Assembly: GCF_051020985.1 (NCBI RefSeq)
Contig: NW_027475138.1
Location: forward strand, 1,798,001 to 1,862,000
Reading direction: 5' to 3'
Length of the DNA stretch: 64,000 nucleotides
From: Nomia melanderi
Taxonomy: Eukaryota > Arthropoda > Insecta > Hymenoptera > Halictidae
The number at the start of each line of letters is the position of its first letter. Positions within the stretch are counted from its first letter, which is position 1. Positions 60,032 through 64,000 of this stretch are shown here, one piece after another. Made by a program: the position numbers and the translations under genes. The notes beneath the pieces are model-generated. The model was not told the origin of the DNA and ran no database searches. It worked only from the letters and a program-made list of their open reading frames with translations.

Positions 60032-61819
60032 ACCACCGTCTCATGGGGCCGGACACTCAGGGTCAGTGAAAAATCCAATATATATGTGGTGATATCTCGG
60101 GTGCTATTACAGATAGCGCAATAAATCAAAGTGCATTGTCTGTAGGAGACCCTGGCGCATGAACCTGTGCAGCGGGAACGACCTTGGACCACCAGGGGCC
60201 GAGAAAACGACCGTCTCATGGGGCCGGACGCTCAGGGTCAGTGAAAAATCCAATATATATCTGGTGATATCTCGGGTGCTATTGGAGATAGCGCAATAAA
60301 CCAAAGAGAATTATCTGCAGGAGGCCCTGGCGCATGAATCTGTGCAACGGGAACGACCTCGGACCACCAGGGGCCGAGAAAACCACAGTCTCATGGGGCC
60401 GGACACTCAGGGTCAGGGGAAAATCCAATATATATCTGGTGATATCTCGGGTGCTATTAGAGATAGCGCAATAAACCAAAGTGAATTATCTGCAGGAGGC
60501 CCTGGCGCATGAATCTGTGCAGCGGGAACGACCTCGGACCACCAGGGGCCGAAAAAACCACAGTCTCATGGGGCCGGACACTCAGGGTCAGGGTAAAATC
60601 CAATATATATCTGGTGATATCTCGGGTGCTATTACAGATAGCGCAATAAATCAAAGTGCATTGTCTGTAGGAGGCCCTGGCGCATGAATCTGTGCAGCGG
60701 GAACGACCTCGGACCACCAGGGGCCGAGAAAACGACCGCCTCATGGGGCCGGACACTCAGGGTCAGTGAAAAATCCAATATATATGTGGTGATATCTCGG
60801 GTGCTATTACAGATAGCGCAATAAATCAAAGTGCATTGTCTGTAGGAGACCCTGGCGCATGAACCGGTGCAGCGGGAACGACCTCGGACCACCAGGGGCC
60901 GAGAAAACGACCGTCTCATGGGTCCGGACGCTCAGGGTCAGTGAAAAATCCAATATATATCTGGTGATATCTCGGGTGCTATTAGAGATAGCGCAATAAA
61001 CCAAGGTGAATTATCTGCAGGAGGCCCTGGCGCATGATTCTGTGCAGCGGGAACGACCTCGGACCATCAGGGTCCGAGAAAACTACCGTCTCATGGGGCC
61101 GGTCACTCAGGGTCAGTGAAAAATCCAATATATATCTGCTGATATCTCGGGTGCTATTAGAGATAGCGCAATAGACCAAAGTGAATTATCTGCAGGAGGC
61201 CCTGGCGCATGAATCTGTGCAACGGGAACGACCTCGGACCACCAGGGGCCGAGAAAACCACAGTCTCATGGGGCCGGGCACTCAGAGTCAGGGGAAAATC
61301 CAATATAGATCTGGTGATATCTCGGGTGCTATCACAGATAGCGCAATAAACCAAAGTGAATTATCTGCAGGAGGCCCGGGCGCATGAATCTGTGCAACGG
61401 GAACGTCCTCGGACCACCAGGGGCCGAGAAAACCGCAGTCTCTTGGGGCCGGACACTCAGGGTCAGGGGAAAATCCAATATAGATCTGGTGATATCTCGG
61501 GTGCTATTACAGATAGCGCAATAAATCAAAGTGCATTACCTGTAGGAGGCCCTGGCGCATGAATCTGTGCAGCGGGATCGTCGTCGGACCTCCAGGGGCC
61601 GAGATAACGACCGTCTCATGGGGCCGGACACTCAGGGTCAGGGTAAAATCCAATATATATCTGGTGATATCTCGGGTGCTATAACAGATAGCGCAATAAA
61701 TCAAAGTGCATTGTCTGTAGGAGGCCCTGGCGCATGAATCTGTGCAGCGGGAACGACCTCGGACCACCAGGGGCCGAGAAAACCACAGTCTCATGGGGCC
61801 GGACACTCAGGGTCAGTGA
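60032..61819 (+). repeat. Mixed monomers before the terminal HOR
   Basis: About ten monomers of exact 175-bp length. The first four repeat ~54,256-54,700 types (AGACCCTGG, AAACGACCG, GGACGCTC, TATTGGAGATAG, AAGAGAATT). Others carry AATATAGATC and TTACCTGTAGG, as in the 10-27 kb region. Confidence 0.65.
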
Positions 61820-63045
61820 AAAATCCAATATATATCTGCTGATATCTCGGGTGCTATTAGAGATAGCGCAATAAACCATAGTGAATTATCTGCAGGAGGC
61901 CCTGGCGCATGAATGTGTGCAGCGGGAACGACCTCGGACCACCAGGGGCCGAGAAAACCGCAGTCTCATGGGGCCGGACACTCAGGGTCAGGGAAAAATC
62001 CAATATATATCTGGTGATATCTCGGGCGCTATTAGAGATAGCGCAATAAACCAAAGTGAATTATCTGCAGGAGGCCCTGGCGCATGAATCTGTGCAGCGG
62101 GAACGACCTCGGACCACCAGGGGCCGAGAAAACGACCGTCTCATGGGGCCGGACGCTCAGGGTCAGTGAAAAATCCAATATATATCTGGTGATATCTCGG
62201 GTGCTATTGGAGATAGCGCAATAAACCAAAGAGAATTATCTGCAGGAGGCCCTGGCGCATGAATCTGTGCAACGGGAACGACCTCGGACCACCAGGGGCC
62301 GAGAAAACCACAGTCTCATGGGGCCGGACACTCAGGGTCGGGGGAAAATCCAATATATATCTGGTGATATGTCGGGTGCTATTAGAGATAGCGCAATAAA
62401 CCAAAGTGAATTATCTGCAGGAGGCCCTGGCGCATGAATCTGTGCAGCGGGAACGACCTCGGACCACCAGGGGCCGAGAAAACCACAGTCTCATGGGGCC
62501 GGACACTCAGGGTCAGGGGAAAATCCAATATATATCTGGTGATATCTCGGGTGCTATTAGAGATAGCGCAATAAACCAAAGTGAATTATCTGCAGGAGGC
62601 CCTGGCGCATGAATCTGTGCAGCGGGAACGACCTCGGACCACCAGGGGCCGAGAAAACCACAGTCTCATGGGGCCGGACACTCAGGGTTAGGGGAAAATC
62701 CAATATATATCTGGTGATAACTCGGGTGCTATTAGAGATAGCGCAATAAACCAAAGTGAATTATCTGCAGGAGGCCCTGGCGCATGATTCTGTGCAGCGG
62801 GAACGACCTCGGACCATCAGGGGCCGAGAAAACCACCGTCTCGAGGGGGCCGGACACTCTGGGTCAGGGAAAAATCCAATATATATGTGGTGATATCTCG
62901 GGTGCTATTACAGATAACGCAATAAATCAAAGTGCATTGTCTGTAGGAGGCCCTGGCGCCTGAATCTGTGCAGCGGGAACGACCTAGGACCACCAGGGGC
63001 CGAGAAAACTACAGTCTCATGGGGCCGGACACTCAGGGTCAGGGG
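61820..63045 (+). repeat. 7-monomer HOR, copy 1 (1,226 bp)
   Basis: Seven monomers with one insertion (CTCGAGGGGGCC, ~62,844), hence 1,225 plus 1. Order of markers: ATATCTGCTGATATC with AACCATAGTG; GGGCGCTAT; GGACGCTC with TATTGGAGATAG; GGTCGGGGG with ATATGTCGGG; a consensus-perfect monomer; AGGGTTAGGGG with GATAACTCGGG; and the insertion monomer. Confidence 0.85.
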
Positions 63046-64000
63046 AAAATCCAATATATATCTGCTGATATCTCGGGTGCTATTAGAGATAGCGCAATAA
63101 ACCATAGTGAATTATCTGCAGGAGGCCCTGGCGCATGAATGTGTGCAGCGGGAACGACCTCGGACCACCAGGGGCCGAGAAAACCGCAGTCTCATGGGGC
63201 CGGACACTCAGGGTCAGGGAAAAATCCAATATATATCTGGTGATATCTCGGGCGCTATTAGAGATAGCGCAATAAACCAAAGTGAATTATCTGCAGGAGG
63301 CCCTGGCGCATGAATCTGTGCAGCGGGAACGACCTCGGACCACCAGGGGCCGAGAAAACGACCGTCTCATGGGGCCGGACGCTCAGGGTCAGTGAAAAAT
63401 CCAATATATATCTGGTGATATCTCGGGTGCTATTGGAGATAGCGCAATAAACCAAAGAGAATTATCTGCAGGAGGCCCTGGCGCATGAATCTGTGCAACG
63501 GGAACGACCTCGGACCACCAGGGGCCGAGAAAACCACAGTCTCATGGGGCCGGACACTCAGGGTCGGGGGAAAATCCAATATATATCTGGTGATATGTCG
63601 GGTGCTATTAGAGATAGCGCAATAAACCAAAGTGAATTATCTGCAGGAGGCCCTGGCGCATGAATCTGTGCAGCGGGAACGACCTCGGACCACCAGGGGC
63701 CGAGAAAACCACAGTCTCATGGGGCCGGACACTCAGGGTCAGGGGAAAATCCAATATATATCTGGTGATATCTCGGGTGCTATTAGAGATAGCGCAATAA
63801 ACCAAAGTGAATTATCTGCAGGAGGCCCTGGCGCATGAATCTGTGCAGCGGGAACGACCTCGGACCACCAGGGGCCGAGAAAACCACAGTCTCATGGGGC
63901 CGGACACTCAGGGTTAGGGGAAAATCCAATATATATCTGGTGATAACTCGGGTGCTATTAGAGATAGCGCAATAAACCAAAGTGAATTATCTGCAGGAGG
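63046..64000 (+). repeat. 7-monomer HOR, copy 2 (cut by window end)
   Basis: This matches copy 1 at offset 1,226 for all 955 bp available, including AACCATAGTG, GGGCGCTAT, TATTGGAGATAG, GGTCGGGGG and AGGGTTAGGGG. The window ends 17 bp into the next monomer, so the HOR may continue beyond it. Confidence 0.85.

Larger units (their letters stand above)
1..64000 (+). repeat. Tandem satellite array, ~175-bp monomer, ~366 copies, fills the window
   Basis: Every stretch of the window is a copy of one ~175-bp monomer, always in the same orientation. Taking the base after AAAGT as monomer start, starts fall at 131, 306, 481 and so on every 175 bp, moved only by small indels. The last start is 63,984. 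This gives 365 complete monomers, a 130-bp partial at 1-130 and a 17-bp partial at 63,984-64,000. No unrelated sequence, inversion or transposon interrupts it. The recurring short open frames (about 65-125 codons, both strands) are by-products of the repeat: they occur in nearly every copy, mostly open at GTG or TTG, and overlap antisense frames. Because 175 is not a multiple of 3, the frame changes at each monomer junction. This organisation is typical of eukaryotic centromeric or heterochromatic satellite DNA. The family is not one I recognise. Confidence 0.98.

Noticed and set aside
1..64000. CRISPR array or repeat-spacer system
   Set aside because: There are no spacers: the repeats are contiguous 175-bp units and all bases belong to the monomer.
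1..64000. A giant repetitive protein gene with 58-residue repeats
   Set aside because: The standard monomer is 175 bp, not a multiple of three, so no frame stays open through the array.
1..64000. Inverted segments within the array
   Set aside because: All monomers I read are in the same orientation; no head-to-head or tail-to-tail junction was seen.

Overview
The whole window is one uninterrupted tandem satellite DNA array. A monomer of about 175 bp (52.6% GC in my hand consensus) is repeated head to tail in a single orientation from the first base to the last. I count 365 complete monomers between 131 and 63,983, plus a 130-bp partial copy at the left edge and 17 bp at the right. The span 131-63,983 is 63,853 bp, which is 365 x 175 minus 22. 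The 38 small indels I found by eye (30 deletions, 8 insertions) also sum to exactly -22, so every shift in register is accounted for and nothing is inserted between monomers. I find no protein gene, RNA gene, transposon, CRISPR array or unique-sequence gap.

The organism is probably a eukaryote. A homogeneous, nucleosome-sized tandem repeat more than 64 kb long is typical of centromeric or other constitutive heterochromatin. I do not recognise the monomer family and cannot name the species, or even say plant or animal. A centromeric role is inference only: I saw no CENP-B-box-like motif in the consensus or main variants. The monomer does carry two short, well-preserved inverted repeats.

Layout. 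1-5.4 kb: heterogeneous monomers with 5- and 15-monomer spacing echoes. 5.4-8.2 kb: a domain with a chimeric subfamily in which 47 bp inside the monomer is replaced by an equal-length, roughly 50%-diverged version, arranged partly in an 875-bp five-monomer unit. 8.0-10.6 kb: mixed, with an 874-bp echo. 10.6-24.7 kb: no indels at all, with an 11-monomer (1,925 bp) higher-order repeat (HOR) in two copies and a 9/10-monomer HOR family (1,575/1,750 bp) that preserves hybrid monomers left by unequal exchange. 24.7-35.7 kb: many indels, mixed subfamilies. 35.75-40.38 kb: a 9-monomer 1,572-bp HOR in three copies that look essentially identical. 40.4-47.2 kb: mixed, with a 1.6-kb block duplicated at a distance of 4,371 bp. 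47.24-50.56 kb: a second, unrelated-phase 9-monomer HOR of 1,574 bp in 2.1 copies. 50.6-61.8 kb: mosaic with a 1.57-kb block duplicated at 6,301 bp. 61.8 kb to the end: a 7-monomer, 1,226-bp HOR running off the window.

Together this is a mosaic of locally amplified HORs of different multiplicity (5, 7, 9, 10, 11 monomers) embedded in older, more diverged monomers: a record of repeated unequal crossover and local amplification rather than of coding function. All comparisons were made by reading; no alignment software was run, and HOR edges are approximate to about 20 bp unless stated.
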